DNA from: Cheilinus undulatus
Taxonomy: Eukaryota; Chordata; Actinopteri; Labriformes; Labridae
Direction of reading: 5' to 3'
DNA: 64,000 bases
Assembly (NCBI RefSeq): GCF_018320785.1
Contig: NC_054880.1
Span: 2,104,827 to 2,168,826, forward strand
In this document: positions 23,168 through 35,900 of the stretch, piece after piece
Numbering within the stretch: the first letter of the stretch is position 1
Layout: the number at the start of each line of letters is the position of its first letter
Translations under genes and position numbers: made by a program
The notes under the pieces: generated by a model
What the model was told of the DNA's origin: nothing
What the model saw: only the letters and a program-made list of their open reading frames with translations
Databases searched by the model: none

Positions 23168-25276
23168 CCACCAGAAAACAAGAGCTGGATGAGGCCTTGA
23201 TATCCATGACAATGAAGGACACCCAGCCTTTCAGTATTGTGGAGGATAGGGTTGGGTGATTATGGCAAAAATCAAAATCAAGATTAATTGAACTTTTTAC
23301 CTTGATTATGATTAATGAACAATTATTCCATCCCCAACCTCTGATTCTGTTTGTTCTGTAAATATTTGTATAATTTTAAAACAACTGAAAGGAACAGGCA
23401 AAGATTAATAATTTATGGTTATTTATTGAAACATTTGAAATCAAAACTCACATCAGCTGAAATGACATTTTTTTCTGTAAAAAGTCAACTTTTTCCAAGG
23501 AAAGGGGGAAAAATTGAAATACTTGACACAGCAGGTTTATGTTGGTTAGAGGCTCTAAATGTCGGTTTCAATTATCTTTTGATTAATTGCCCAGCTCTAG
23601 TGGAGGATGTGGGATTTAGGGCATTTGTGTCCAAACTTAATCTTACCTATGTTCTACCAACAAGGCAGGTGAGTATGGGCGTATGCATAAAGGGAATGAG
23701 TACTTTAATTGTACATCTGACAAGTGATCACCGTTTTTTTTTTCTTTCCTTTAGGCTGTTAAGGCCATGGTGGAGGCTAAATACACCACAGCTAAAGAGA
23801 AGGCTAAGGTGGAAGTGCAGAAGCTGGCTGCAGTTAGCCTTACTTCTGACATGTGGACATCTATTAACATGGATGCTTACCTGGCTGTGACGTGTCATTT
23901 TGTAGATGACAACACCAGGCTAGATTTGATACTTTTAGGAGTACTGAAATTTCCTCACTCACACACTGCGGAAAATTTAGCCAGTGTGCGAAAGCCTCCC
24001 TAATAGAGGAATGGGGAATAACAACAAGAGGACATGCCTGATTACTGATGGTGCTGCCAATATGCTTGCCTGTGAACAAGAGCTGAGGCTTTGTCATAAT
24101 ATCTTGATTGCAGACTCAATCTGATGGTCAAAAAGGCTCTTGATCAAACCCCTGTGCTTTTTGACATCCGGGCCAAGGCAAGGAAACCGGTTGGCTACTT
24201 TAGAAGCAGCACCACTGCTAAGGTACATTCTTTGACTTATTCCAGTTTTTCAAAATGCTAATATTTTATTTGTGTTAATGCTGCAGTAATTGAATTAACT
24301 TCTTATCTGTATTTTTTTAAAGGAGGAGCTTTGCACAGGTTCAGCAGGATCTGGGGAGGCCAAAGCTGAAGCTAATTCTAGAAGTAGAGATGCATTGGAA
24401 CAGCACTTAACAAAGTCTCCAATGCTTGGCGGAGCTCAGAGAGCCAGTGGGGGCAGCTTGAGCAAGCCTACCAATGGATATCCCTATCCTGACCTCAGAG
24501 GGGTTCGGGGTTGTTAGTGGGTGCCTGACTTTTTATCTCCCTTCAGTCACGCTACTGTGGAGCTCTCAGCAGAACAGACTGTTTCAGGCTCTAAGGTTGT
24601 GACAAAAGATGCTTGAGCAATCTCTCCAAGAAGATGTAACAAATACAGCAGTTGCAGTGGCAAGGAAAATGGGAGACCACCTCATCAGGCTGCTGAGGGA
24701 GAGGCTCCACACCCTGCAATCTATGAGTATCATGTCATTAGAGACACTATTGGATCCCAGGTTCAAGACCATTGAATTTTTCAGTCCAACAAAGGCAAGA
24801 GAAGCTGTTAAAAGGCTAACTGCAGAGTGTGCGGCCATAATGAGGTCAGCAACCCCTAAACAATCCAATCAGGCAACAATGTCACAGGATGTTCAGCCCG
24901 TAACCCAAGGTAATTTATTATTTTTGGTTTTGAGGTCAGTTATGATCATTTAAACACTCAATATCATGATCTGTGTATTCTTCTCAGGCAACAAACTGTG
25001 GCATCACCTGGACCACACCTTCATGAAGGCGAGGCGCACACAAAATGTCACGGCAGATGCTACCGTTGAGGTCCAGTGGTACTTGTCTGAGCAGAACATC
25101 GGGAGAATGGAGGACCCATTGGAGTATTATTTGTACAGACTAGCTGTTGTGTATTTGTGTACACCTGCCTCATCGGTGCCCTTTGAAAGGGTATTTTAAA
25201 AGGCTGTAGGAATAGTTTCTAAGAAGAGAAAACGCCTTTGCCCAAACACAGTTGAAAAACTGTTGTTTCTAAATAA
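23168..25276 (+). pseudogene. ZBED-type hAT transposase, decayed, intron-containing
   Basis: Exon-like pieces on the plus strand keep the order of a hAT transposase. KDTQPFSIVED near 23217-23246 continues at 23608 with VGFRAFVSKLNLTYVLPTRQ. LTSDMWTSINMDAYLAVTCH lies at 23840-23900 and CLITDGAANMLA near 24035-24070. LETLLDPRFKTIEFF is near 24740, and a C-terminal dimerisation block contains ASSVPFERVF and VSKKRKRLCPNTVEKLLFLN (25165-25275). An in-frame TAA follows FERVF, the reading frame shifts between pieces, and the N-terminal BED finger is missing. The first piece is interrupted by a MITE (23247-23599). Flanking 'ttttatccag' and 'ctttag' sequences look like splice acceptors. The transposase is inactive. 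Confidence 0.87.
23247..23599. mobile_element. Non-autonomous hAT MITE inside hAT transposase exon
   Basis: It starts 'tagggttgggtgatt' and ends 'aattgcccagctcta', an imperfect inverted repeat. It is flanked by the perfect octamer gtggagga at 23239-23246 and 23600-23607. Without it the transposase reading frame IVED|VGF continues directly, so the insertion is younger than the transposase copy. A composite frame across the junction (23351-23890) is not a gene. Confidence 0.9.
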
Positions 25277-25946
25277 GCCCTGCCCCTCAACCAATCACGG
25301 TAGAGAAGTCAAAGTCGAATCTGATTGGTCAGTGATACCTGGAGCAGTGGAGAATTTTTGACTGCTGATAACTCAGGCATATGGAATCACAGAGATCTCA
25401 CAATAGGGAAATTTTACTCCTCTCATTAAGAGCTCTCAATGGGTGTACAAACAAACATTTGATCTAAATAGAACAGAAAAAAAATTAGCATTGGTTGGCA
25501 AAAAGTTACCTACTGCATCTTAAAGTCCAACGCAACAATCTAACTGATTTTTATGTTCTCTTCTTTCTTGTAGAACGCCAACATTTCCTCTCATGTTTGA
25601 CCATTAAATCAGATCAGAGATTGTCCAGAAAGGTACTTCTTCTGCACTGCTTTATTTTATTCATCAGCTAGATATGTCAGATGCAAGTATACAATTCATA
25701 AGGCACAACAGATAAATGCTGACAAATGATAAACGTTCCTGCTATATTATTTGCATATGTAGACAAACAGGGATATCAGCCAACACTGATGTTAAGCTGA
25801 TACATCTGTGCATCCTACTAAGAGCTGTGTGCAGCTGAGTAGCTGCAGGATTGAGTATAGCAGGCTTAGAGTTTAAGCCTGACCAATGTTCTCTGATATC
25901 CCTCTAATCATCGTATTCATCTTAAGTATCTTGTTGCACATCTTAT
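25277..25946. other. End of hAT region and 3' flank of ZNF-4
   Basis: From about 25530 the sequence matches the 3' flanks of the other tandem genes ('tttcctctcatgtttgacca', 'attgtccagaaaggtacttc'). The preceding 250 bases have no match in other units, so the unit boundary or hAT right end lies there. A minus-strand AATAAA candidate (tttatt at 25651-25656) is conserved at similar places near 39199, 47933 and 58950. Confidence 0.5.
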
Positions 25947-26757
25947 TAGGCCTGTTAATATAAACCCGTTAACGCTCTTGATTAATCTGGAAAGCTTAAC
26001 ACGTTAAAAAAATAATAACGCAATTTAATCAGATGACTAAGTTTGACCACAACTTCCTCCCGTAGTCCTCCTGCGTGGATGTTTACATCCCTAGGGTGAA
26101 AAGGTTAAAGGCGGGTTAAACGCAGCCAGCAGTGATGAGTAAGGAGACAGACCCAGATCTGCTTCACAGCAAATTTCGATTTAAAAAGCTGAGCAATGGC
26201 AGTCTGGATGAAACAAAAGTTCTTTGTACATACTGACGAACTGTCTGAGTGACAGCTAAAAAGGCAATTAAAGTGGAGCAGCTGGCCCGAGCTACATTTA
26301 TTACACTGACGAGAGACCACTGGACATCAGTCAGCAAACACAGTGACCTAGGGGTAACAGCACACCTGATCATTCACTTTACAGCACAAGTTATTTTGTA
26401 TCTGATGTGTTTATCTGCTGGGCTCATTTGCAGTTTATAAATATTATTGCTCAGTGAATTTAGACACTCTGATTTACAAACCACAAATAGGTTTATAACC
26501 TCTAGTTTGTTTAATATTTATTTATTTATACACCATATTTGTACAATTTTTTTTTTTTTTTAGTAAAAAAGTGTTTTCAAAGTGCTGTACATAAAGTTAA
26601 AATAGTGAAAATAAACACTTGATAATAAGAGCATTTAAAATCGAAAAATGACTAAAACTAAAGAAAGACTGTGATTAATAATGATTTATGACAACATATT
26701 GATGTGATTAACTTGATTAATTTTTTTTTTTTTTGTTTTTATCGATTGACAGCACTA
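25947..26757 (+). mobile_element. hAT element with ZBED transposase fragment, internally deleted
   Basis: The ends are 'taggcctgttaatataaac' and 'atcgattgacagcacta'. The second is the usual fish hAT end (tagtgctgtcaatcgat in reverse). Between them lie pieces of a ZBED-like transposase (KFRFKKLSNGSLDETKVLC, then LARATFITLTRDHWTSVSKH), with most of the catalytic region gone. The sister units at 39487, 48202 and 59240 keep the uninterrupted site 'cacatctttttatatatctc' or close variants, so the insertion happened after or outside those duplications. No clean target duplication remains. Confidence 0.82.
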
Positions 26758-26979
26758 TACTTTTTATATATCTCAGACACTGCCTGGTTCTCATCTTACA
26801 TAATTCTCCTCATTAGATCATCTTTCTCTTATTTTATGATGTCTGGCCACCGTTACACTTGTGTTTTTTTTACCTGACCATCCCATGAAAATTTATGATC
26901 ACAGAAGTCACAGCTGAAGGGTTTCTCTCCCTTATGGATCGCCATGTGGGAAGTCAGATAAGACTTGTGAGTAGACTAT

Positions 26980-29900
26980 TTAATCACACTCAGAGCCGCT
27001 GAAGGGTTTCTCTCCTGTGTGCACCAACATGTGTCTTTTCAGAGTAGACTTGTAATAAAATCCCTTTTCACACTGAGTGCAGCTGAAGGGTTTCTCTCCT
27101 GTGTGGATCACCATATGTGTAGCCAGATTAGACTTGTTATTAAATTTTTTATCACACTGTGGGCAGCTGAAGGGTTGCTCTCCTGAGTGCACCAACATGT
27201 GTACCTTCAGATTAGACTTGTGATTAAATTTTTTATCACACTGAGAGCAGCTGAAGGGTTGCTCTCCTGTGTGCACCAACATGTGCGTGTTCAGATGACT
27301 CTTTTGGTTAAACTTTTTACCACACTCATTGCAGCTAAAGGGTTTCTCTCCTGTGTGGCTCACCATGTGCGTAGCCAGATTAGACTTGTGATTAAATTTT
27401 TTATCACACTGAGGGCAGCTGAAGGGTTTCTCTCCTGTGTGCACCAACATGTGAGGGTTCAGCTGAGATTTGTAATAAAATCCCTTTCCACATTGAGAGC
27501 AGCTAAAGGGTTTCTTTCCTGTGTGGATAACCATGTGTTTGGTCAGATGAGACTTTTCGTTAAACTTTTTAGCACAATCAGAGCAGCTGAAGGGTTTTTC
27601 TCCTGTGTGGATAACCATGTGGGAGTTCAGCTGAGACTTGTAATAAAATCCCTTCTCACAATGAGAGCAGCTGAATGGTTTCTTTCCTGTGTGGCTAACC
27701 ATGTGTTTAGTCAGACTTGACTTATACTTAAATCTTTTACCACAGTTAGAGCAGGAGTAGGGTGTCTCTGTTTGATGCATTCTCATATGTGTAACAAAAT
27801 GGCATTCCATTGTGAATGTTTTACTGCATTGAGAGCAGCTGTGTGATTTCTTGTCATTGTCTGATCTATCATCATCAAAGTTTTCCACACATTTTAATCC
27901 AGAATCATTTTCCATTGTGTCCCTCCAATCATCACTGTCATCAGTTTCAGTTTCAGAGCAGTCTTCGGTCTTGTCCTGAGTCTCTGAATGTAAATGTCTC
28001 TCTGGTTCTGAGTTCCAGGCCTGTTCTGGTCCTCCACAGTCCTCTCCATCAGCTCCTGTTTTCATCCCTTCACTTTGTATTTCATGAAGCTGTGAGATCT
28101 GAGGTTTCTCTTCATCATCTTCAGTCTTCACTGAGACAGGAACAAAGGGGAACTTGATGGTATAAGCCTCATCCAGACCCTCCTGACTGCTCCACAGTTC
28201 CTCCCCTTCCTCTTTAAGGTGTGGAGGCTCAGTGTCCTCCTGGTCCAGACTGGAGCTCCAATCCTGCTGCTCAGAGGGAACCTCTTCTTGAGTCACCGAC
28301 AGCTGATGTGTGTCTACAGGACAACAGGATATACAAAAACACAAACAGAAAGGGACATTGTAATTGCATGCTACTCCAGCATGTCACAATCAGAGGTTCA
28401 ATGTAACAAAAAAAATAATGATCTTGTATAGTTCTTAAAGGGGACATATGCAAAAATGTTTTCACTTTTTCAGGCTTTTCTAACACAAGTATGTGCCCCT
28501 GGCCTGTCCACAATCCCCTCAAGTACCAGAAAAATCCATTTCCTCTTACCCTCTCTTTCTCCACCTTTCAGAAAGTGTGTGCTGAAACGAGCCGCTCTCA
28601 GATTTTACACCTAGAGAGGTTTGGTGGAAAGTTTGGAGGAAAGTTCCACCCTCCTCCACTGATCCTCTCAGCTGCCAGCTGAGATGCTGGATAGCTCAGT
28701 GGGTTACCCTGCTGACTACAGTCAAAGAGATTGATGGTTCAAATCCCAGTCAGGCCCTAAACTTTGGATGAAAGTGTCTGTAACATCAGGAGTGTTGCAT
28801 CAATTTCCTGAGAAGGGTGTTGTCAGGGGCGGAGTCAGACAGCTTATTACCATTTAAAGCCACAGACATAGAAACAGCTTGTTCTGAGAAGGGCTGAAAC
28901 AGAGGAGTTTTTAGACATGCAAAAATCCTATACTAAAGTGTTTTTGTTTTTTTTTTTTTTTTACAATCAACTTCACAGGCATATTTTTGGGACTTCTGAG
29001 AACAATATGAACTTAAATTAAAAGGGCAAAATACACTGCCTGGCCAAAAAAAAAGTTGCCACCTGGATTTAACTAAGCAAATAGGTACGAGCCTCCTATT
29101 GGATAATTACTGCATGGGCGATTATCTTTCAGCTGGCAACAAGTTATTTAACCCCAGCTGATGCAATGAGTAACTTCTCATTTCTTCAACGATGGATTTT
29201 GTCTCCCCTAATGGCACGGGCATATTCCAAGATGACAATGCCAGGATTCATCAGGCTCAAATTGTGAAAGAGTGGTTCAGGGAGCATGAGACATCATTTT
29301 CACACATGGACTGGCCACCACAGAGTCCAGACCTTAACCCCATTGAGAATCTTTGGGATGTGCTGGAGAAGGCTTTGCGCAGTGGTCAGACCCTCCCATC
29401 ATCAATATTAAAATTAATGCAACACTGAATGGAAATAAATCTTGTGACATTGCAGAAGCTTATCGATACAATGCCACAGCGAATGCATGCTGTAATCAAA
29501 GCTAAAGGCGGTCCAACGAAATATTAGAGTGTGTGAACTTTTCTGGTGGTGACTGTTTTTTTTTGGCCAGGCAGTGTATGTCCCCTCTAAGTATTTTTTC
29601 AGGGATCCTGTACTCCTCCTGAGTTTCATATTTGTTTGATTTCCTTGATAAAAATGTACTTTAGTCCAGAACATATTCCCTGAGAACCCTTGTTATTGTT
29701 TCCTCTGAACTAGCATTTGCTGACCCAATAATTTAGGGCAGGGGTCATCAAGTACATTTGCCCAAGGGCCAGATTTAGTCTGGACAGAAACTCTGGGGGC
29801 TGGACTTTCAAATACACAAAAATTAAAGAAATATTTTGGACTGATTGAAATATATTGTAGTAGTATTTGTATTTTCTTTCAAAACACAGGACATTTTTAG

Positions 29901-32900
29901 TCATTACCAGTGAGATCTATCCCTCTCTATCCCCCATTTTTGAAACTTTTAACCCCTTTTTGATACTTTTTGCCCATTTTTTCCTCTTTTACCAATTTTT
30001 GCAAGATTTTAACCCCTCTTAACCCCTTTTCCTGCATGTTTTACCTACTCATTTATCCATTTTTGCCATTTTTAACCCTTTTTCATTGCATTTTTTCAAC
30101 AATTATTGCAACTTTTAAATCAATGTTTGCCACTTTTCACCCATTTTGCCACTCCTTAACCCCTTTTTGCAACTTTGCCAGGCTATTTCTGCTATTTTTG
30201 CCACTTTTAACCCATTTTGATACTTTTTGCCTCTTTAACTCATTTTTTTCAATTCTTTAGCCCATTTAAACCACTTTTTCTGCATATTTATCTTCTTTGT
30301 GCCACTCTTTTATCAATGTTTGCCACTTTTCTTCTATTCTCCACACTTTAACCCCTTGTCATTAATTTGTTGCACTATTTTTGACACTTTTAACCCATTT
30401 TTTAATTACTTTTGCTCCTTTTTCCCGTTTTCATCACTTTTTCACCATTTTTTGTCTCTTTGTGCCACTCCACAACCCATTTTACCATTTATCATCCATT
30501 ATTTTTGTGACACTTTTGCCAGCCTTACCCCGTTTTTAAAAATATATAATAAGTATGACTGAAAAGTACATTTCAGTAAGAACATATCAAATGTTAAGTC
30601 ATTCTAAAACTATTTCAATATTAATTGTTTTGGGGGTGGATTTAACAGCTGCAGACATTTAAAGCCAAAGGATACTCTTAAAACCACAACATCTTCTTTT
30701 CCTCCTTTTCTGATCTTAATGATCTTTCAGGGGCCGGACAGGAAGCTTTGGGGGGCCTGATATGGCCCCCGGGCTGCCAGTTGATGATCACTGATTTAGG
30801 GTGTTTTCAGATTGAAAGTGGGTCTTTAAAAGAAGGGAACTAAGGGCTTAAAGCAGAAAGTTGAAACAATGCTAAATCAGGAATGCCAACATTATTAGAG
30901 AACAGCAAAAACATAGTTTTTGGGATCCTACACCTCAAAACACTTAAAACAAGGCCCTTGGAGATCCAAGAAGTAGAGATTTAAATATTCCAATCATAAT
31001 CACTGGATGCAAATAAAATAACATTGAACTTTTTATCAAGTCAGCAGCTCAATGTTGCTGCCACTGATGTAGCACCTGGTTCAATTTCATACACTGCTTT
31101 CCACATTATTATGCAGATGACATTTTTCTCTTATTTCCCCAAATATTAATGCAAATGACAATCTGAATATTTTTCGAGTCATCAGCCATTAGAGCATAAT
31201 TCAAATGTTTTTGAACAAACTTCATAATGATAACCATTATTTTTTTCAAAAATTAAAACCTTAAAATGCACTGTTTCACATTATTATGCAAAACAGAGTT
31301 TTAAAACATTTTTTTTGGTTGTAAAGAACTGAAAATGGTCTTTTGTTGAATTTGCAGCATTAGAAGGTCATATTTACTGAAATCAAAAGCTATTTCATTC
31401 AAAAATATCTCAACAGGCCAAGTTACATGTTAACATTGGAGCCCTTCTTTGATATCACCTTCGGTATTCTTGCATCCATTGAACTTGTGAGTTTTTGGAG
31501 AGTTTCTGCTTGAATTTCTTTGCAAGATGTCAGAATATCCTCCCAGAGCTGCTGTTTTGATGTGAACTGCCTCCCACCCTCATAGATCTTTCGCTTGAGG
31601 ATGCTCCAAAGGTTCTCCACAGGGTTCAGGTCAGGGGAGGATGGGGGCCACACCACGAGTTTCTCTCCTTTTATGCCCATAGCAGCCAATGACACAGAGA
31701 TGTTCTTCATGCATGACAATGCATGAAGAAAATTTTGCTACAGAAAAATATTGCTACAGAAGGCACTGCTCTTCTTTTTGTACCATGGAAGAAAGTGGCC
31801 AGTCAGAAACTCTAGATACTTTGCTGAGGTCATTTTCACATCTTCAGGGACCCTAAAGGGGCCTACCAGCTCTATCCTCATGAGTCTGGCCCAGAACATG
31901 ACTCCGCCACCTCCTTGCTGACATCACAGCCTTATTGGGACATGGTGGCCATCCACTACTCCTCCATCTGGACCACCCAGGGTGGCACGTCACTCATCAG
32001 TAAAAAAGACTGTTTAAAAATGAGTCTTCATGTATTTCTGGGCTCACTGCAACTGTTTCTGCTCGTGAGCATTGGTTGGGGGGGCTGAATAGTGGGTTTA
32101 TACACGACTGCAAGCCTCTGGAGGATCCTACATCTTGAGGTTAGTGGGACTCCAGAGGCACCAGCAGCTTCAAATACCTGTTTGCTGCTTTGTAATGACA
32201 TTTTAGCAGCTGCTCTCTTAATCTGATGAATTTGTCTGTTAGAAACCTTCCTCATTATACCTTTATCTGCATGAACCTGTCTGTGCTCTGAATCAGCCAC
32301 AAATTTCTTCTATGTTAACATGTAACTTTGCCTGTTAAGATGTTTTTGATTGAAATAGCTTTTGATTTCAGCAAATATGGCCTCCTAATGCTGCAAATTC
32401 AATGAACGACCATTTTCAGTTCTTTACAACCTGTAAAATGTTTTAAAACTCTGTTTTGCATCATAATGTGGAACAGTGCATGTCGAGTTTTATTTTTTTT
32501 TTAATAATTATCATTATGAAGTTTGTTCAAAAAACATTTGAATTATGCTCTAACGGCTGATGACTTGAAAAATATTATGTCACTTGCATTAATATTTAGT
32601 AAAATAAGAAAAAAAATGTCATCTGCATTATAATGTGGAAAGTGGTGTAGTGGGGCCTAATGATTTTGGAAAAAATCTAATTGCACCCCCCCCCCCCACA
32701 CACACACACACACACACACACCCACACACACCCCTACACACACACCAAACCCCCAATATTACAACTGCAAGTAAATATGTGATTATTTTTAAATTCCCCA
32801 TCTTGTGTGTTTTTCCGACATAAGTAAAAAATCATTCTACATCGGGCTGCGTGGGATTGAAGAAGAATGTTTTTGCAAACTTTTCTAGAAAAAAATTACA

Positions 32901-35900
32901 TGTGAATGCTTGCATAATGTGTGGATCAGGACAGCTCTGCTGCAAAAAAAACAAAACAAAACAAAAAAGCATTTACCTGGTATTTTGAGACAAAGAAGAA
33001 ATATTGCCCAGACCTATTTTATGGCACAATTTCTGGTTAAACACAGACTCCTTTATATCGCAGAACAAATATCTGGACCACTTTTTTTTTTATCTTAGCT
33101 GATGCAATGCAAAACATAAACTTAAAAACTACAGGACTGACAAGACAAAATGTGCACTTGTACTGATTGGTGAAATTATCTGATTTAGCTACTGCTTATT
33201 TGTTTTTCAAGTTTGAATTTTTTGAGTAGTGCTGCACAAAATGGTAATAATGTGTGATTGCAATTATACTGGACATTAGGGGTGGACTGATTATAAGCCT
33301 GGCTAATTATTGATGCAGATGTTTGGCATTTAGCTTATTATTGGAGTCTGCATTTCATTCTCCTGATCATCAGCTAAAATCATTTCATCAACAGACGTGC
33401 TATTTTGGCTTCACTGCAAGGTGTGTCTTCCTCTCTGGTTTTGTTTTCACTCTGTGCAGTCTCACCTGTCCTGTCCACAATACTATCTGACCAGCAACTA
33501 CTAGCCAATCAGCATTGAGGCCTGGGTGGCACCGACACAGGGACAGCATCACTTCCTGTTTTCCTGTTTTGTGTTAATGTAGTGGCAACAAAAAACCAAA
33601 ACCTTCTTTGCCACTTCTTGCAGAACATGAAGTTTTCTGACTCGTGCGTTCCATGTATAATCCGAAAAAAGAAAAAAAGGCAGGCGTAAAGCAAAGCAAT
33701 CTGTCTCTTTATTCCAAAAAACTCAAAAAGGTTATAAAATTAAGTTGTCAGTCAAAGCTGTCTTTGCCTTTGCATCCAATATAAGTAAACAGCAACTACT
33801 AAGACGACACAACGGTCAGAAATACTGCTGCTCCCTGTCCTACTTAGTTGAATGTCCCTCCCCTCAGAGCATGTGCTTTGCAGGTGTCCTCACATCACTT
33901 TACTACACTTGGCTGTGCTTTACGGCAGAGGGTCAGTTTGCGATAGCAGGACAAACTAATCAAGCACAGATATCCTGATTAGTTACAAATTCAACAATAA
34001 ACCAATATATGAAAAATAATAAATGTAAGACTATCTTACAATCCTAATAAAAAGTTAAAATAAATAAATGCAAAACTATACCTTAATTACTTTATGGCTC
34101 TAACAGTTACTCTGTGCTGATTTTCATGTTGACAGAGCTACTCCTTATTTGATGTCAGCCCTGAAAAACATTATTCGCTGACCCTTACTGGACAATATTG
34201 GGATTTGTGATGATGATATAGCCTAATACATAAATGGCATCATGAGTGTGCTTGCTTGATTATCCAGGAAAATGCACAGAATAATGATAGATTTGAAGTG
34301 TGTATTTCTCAAAAAACAAAAACAAACAAAAAAAACCTTACAAATAAAAATAAATAAATAAATAAAAGCTGGTGATTTTTGCAGTATTGCTTTCAAAATT
34401 ATGTAAAAAAAATTTTTTACCCTCAAAATAAAAGCGGTTCATTTATTTATCTAAATAAAGGTACTTCTATAAAGTGCAGTATTGTAAACCTGAAGGCCTT
34501 TCTACAACTGTTTCTGTAAACCTTTTAAGAAATTCTTAATACACTAACTATTGCACCCCTGTATGCAGGTTTGTTATTGCAAAGCCTGCCATTGCAATTG
34601 TGATTGGATTAGGCTAACTGTGCAGCACTAGTGTGTATGACTGTCGAAATTTTGATTCAATCACAATATACCCTAATGCAACTTTCAAATTGCAAAGGTG
34701 AAATATTTTTTTAACTTGATGTGTCAAAATACTCGTTTAATAATTTCTGCAGCAGAGATGTTAAGTCCTACACATCATGCACATATTAAAGTGCATTTTT
34801 TAAAGAACAGCTCACAAAATCTCCAACTTTTCTTCTTTTTGTAAATTTTTTTCTTAATCAAAATGAGAATTACGTACAAACGGTCATTGCATTCAATACA
34901 ACTATGTATACCGTATTTGCAATACCAGTCAAAATGATCACAATTAGATATATTTTAAAAATTGTGCAGCCCTGGTTTCACTTTCTTTTACTGTGATACT
35001 GAATGTTTTTTTTTTTTCTTGTGACGTTAAAAACACATATAATGAACAAAAAACATTATCACATACTGCGTTGCAACAGAGAAATCACAATTATCATTCT
35101 TCCTCAGTTTAAAGACACATTTTGTTGGCTTGAAATTGTATAGGGGAGAGTGGGGGGAGTTGTGCCAGTTTTTACTCAAAGTGACTTTAAAGTGAGGCCA
35201 TGACAGTAATGCCTCCAACTTAAGTATGTATATATATTTCAGGATGTGGTGCATCCCTGGGAACAATAACTTTGGATCTGAAATAAACTGTTTAAGAAAT
35301 ATAGCTTTCAGAAAAAAAGTGGTCTCGTGGCACAACTTGCCCCCGGTGCGGGGTAAGTTGTGCCTTTGGGAAGAATACGTTGGGGTAAATTGTGCCAGTC
35401 ATTATTGAAGATTATTGAAGTAAAACAACATTTTAATCTCATAAACTGTAACACTATATAAAAGCAAGACAAATTCAATACAAAATTACTCTTTTAAGTT
35501 TTATTTAAATATCGTCACCCTATTAAACTATTGGCATAAGTAATATTTTCTAGTTTTTGGGAAACACAAAAAACCTAAATACACATTATATGATATTTGT
35601 GAATCATTTCAGGCCAAAAGGCTTTGGCAATAGATGCCTGTTGACATACATTGAACCCTGTCTGTCAATTATGTAACATATACGAATAAAGTGATTTTGG
35701 CCAATTTCTGAACATCTCATTATGACTTAGGCCACTTAAAAACTGAATAAAACTGCTCTTTAATAACAGTGCAAACTCAAAACTGAAATCAGTGTTAGCT
35801 AAATTAAACAAATGGCAGGTAAATCAAACACTGATGAGGCATGCCTATCCCTTCACTTCTCCAACTGTTCTTGGCCCTTCTTTGTTGGGTTCTAGCTGTG

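Larger units (their letters stand above)
28437..29588. mobile_element. Outer non-autonomous element ('aaaggggacatatgc') with nested insertions
   Basis: The left end 'aaaggggacatatgcaaaa' near 28437 and right end 'atgtcccctct' near 29579-29588 are inverted. Sister introns read straight through here ('gttcttaagtatttttctgg' near 60571). The element carries a tRNA-derived segment (28684-28757) and a Tc1-like insertion (29034-29576) in its 'aaaatatgtcccc' end. The class is unassigned. Confidence 0.7.

Noticed and set aside
23351-23890. A 179-aa plus-strand frame
   Set aside because: It is a chance fusion of MITE sequence (to 23599) with hAT transposase sequence.
27187-27720. Long plus-strand open frame (177 aa) with repeated '[14 protein letters not shown]' units
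   Set aside because: It is the antisense shadow of the ZNF-4 finger repeats; equal frames occur opposite every finger exon.
28684-28757. Functional tRNA gene
   Set aside because: A and B boxes are present, but the anticodon arm is not tRNA-like and the segment lies inside a transposon; called SINE-like instead.
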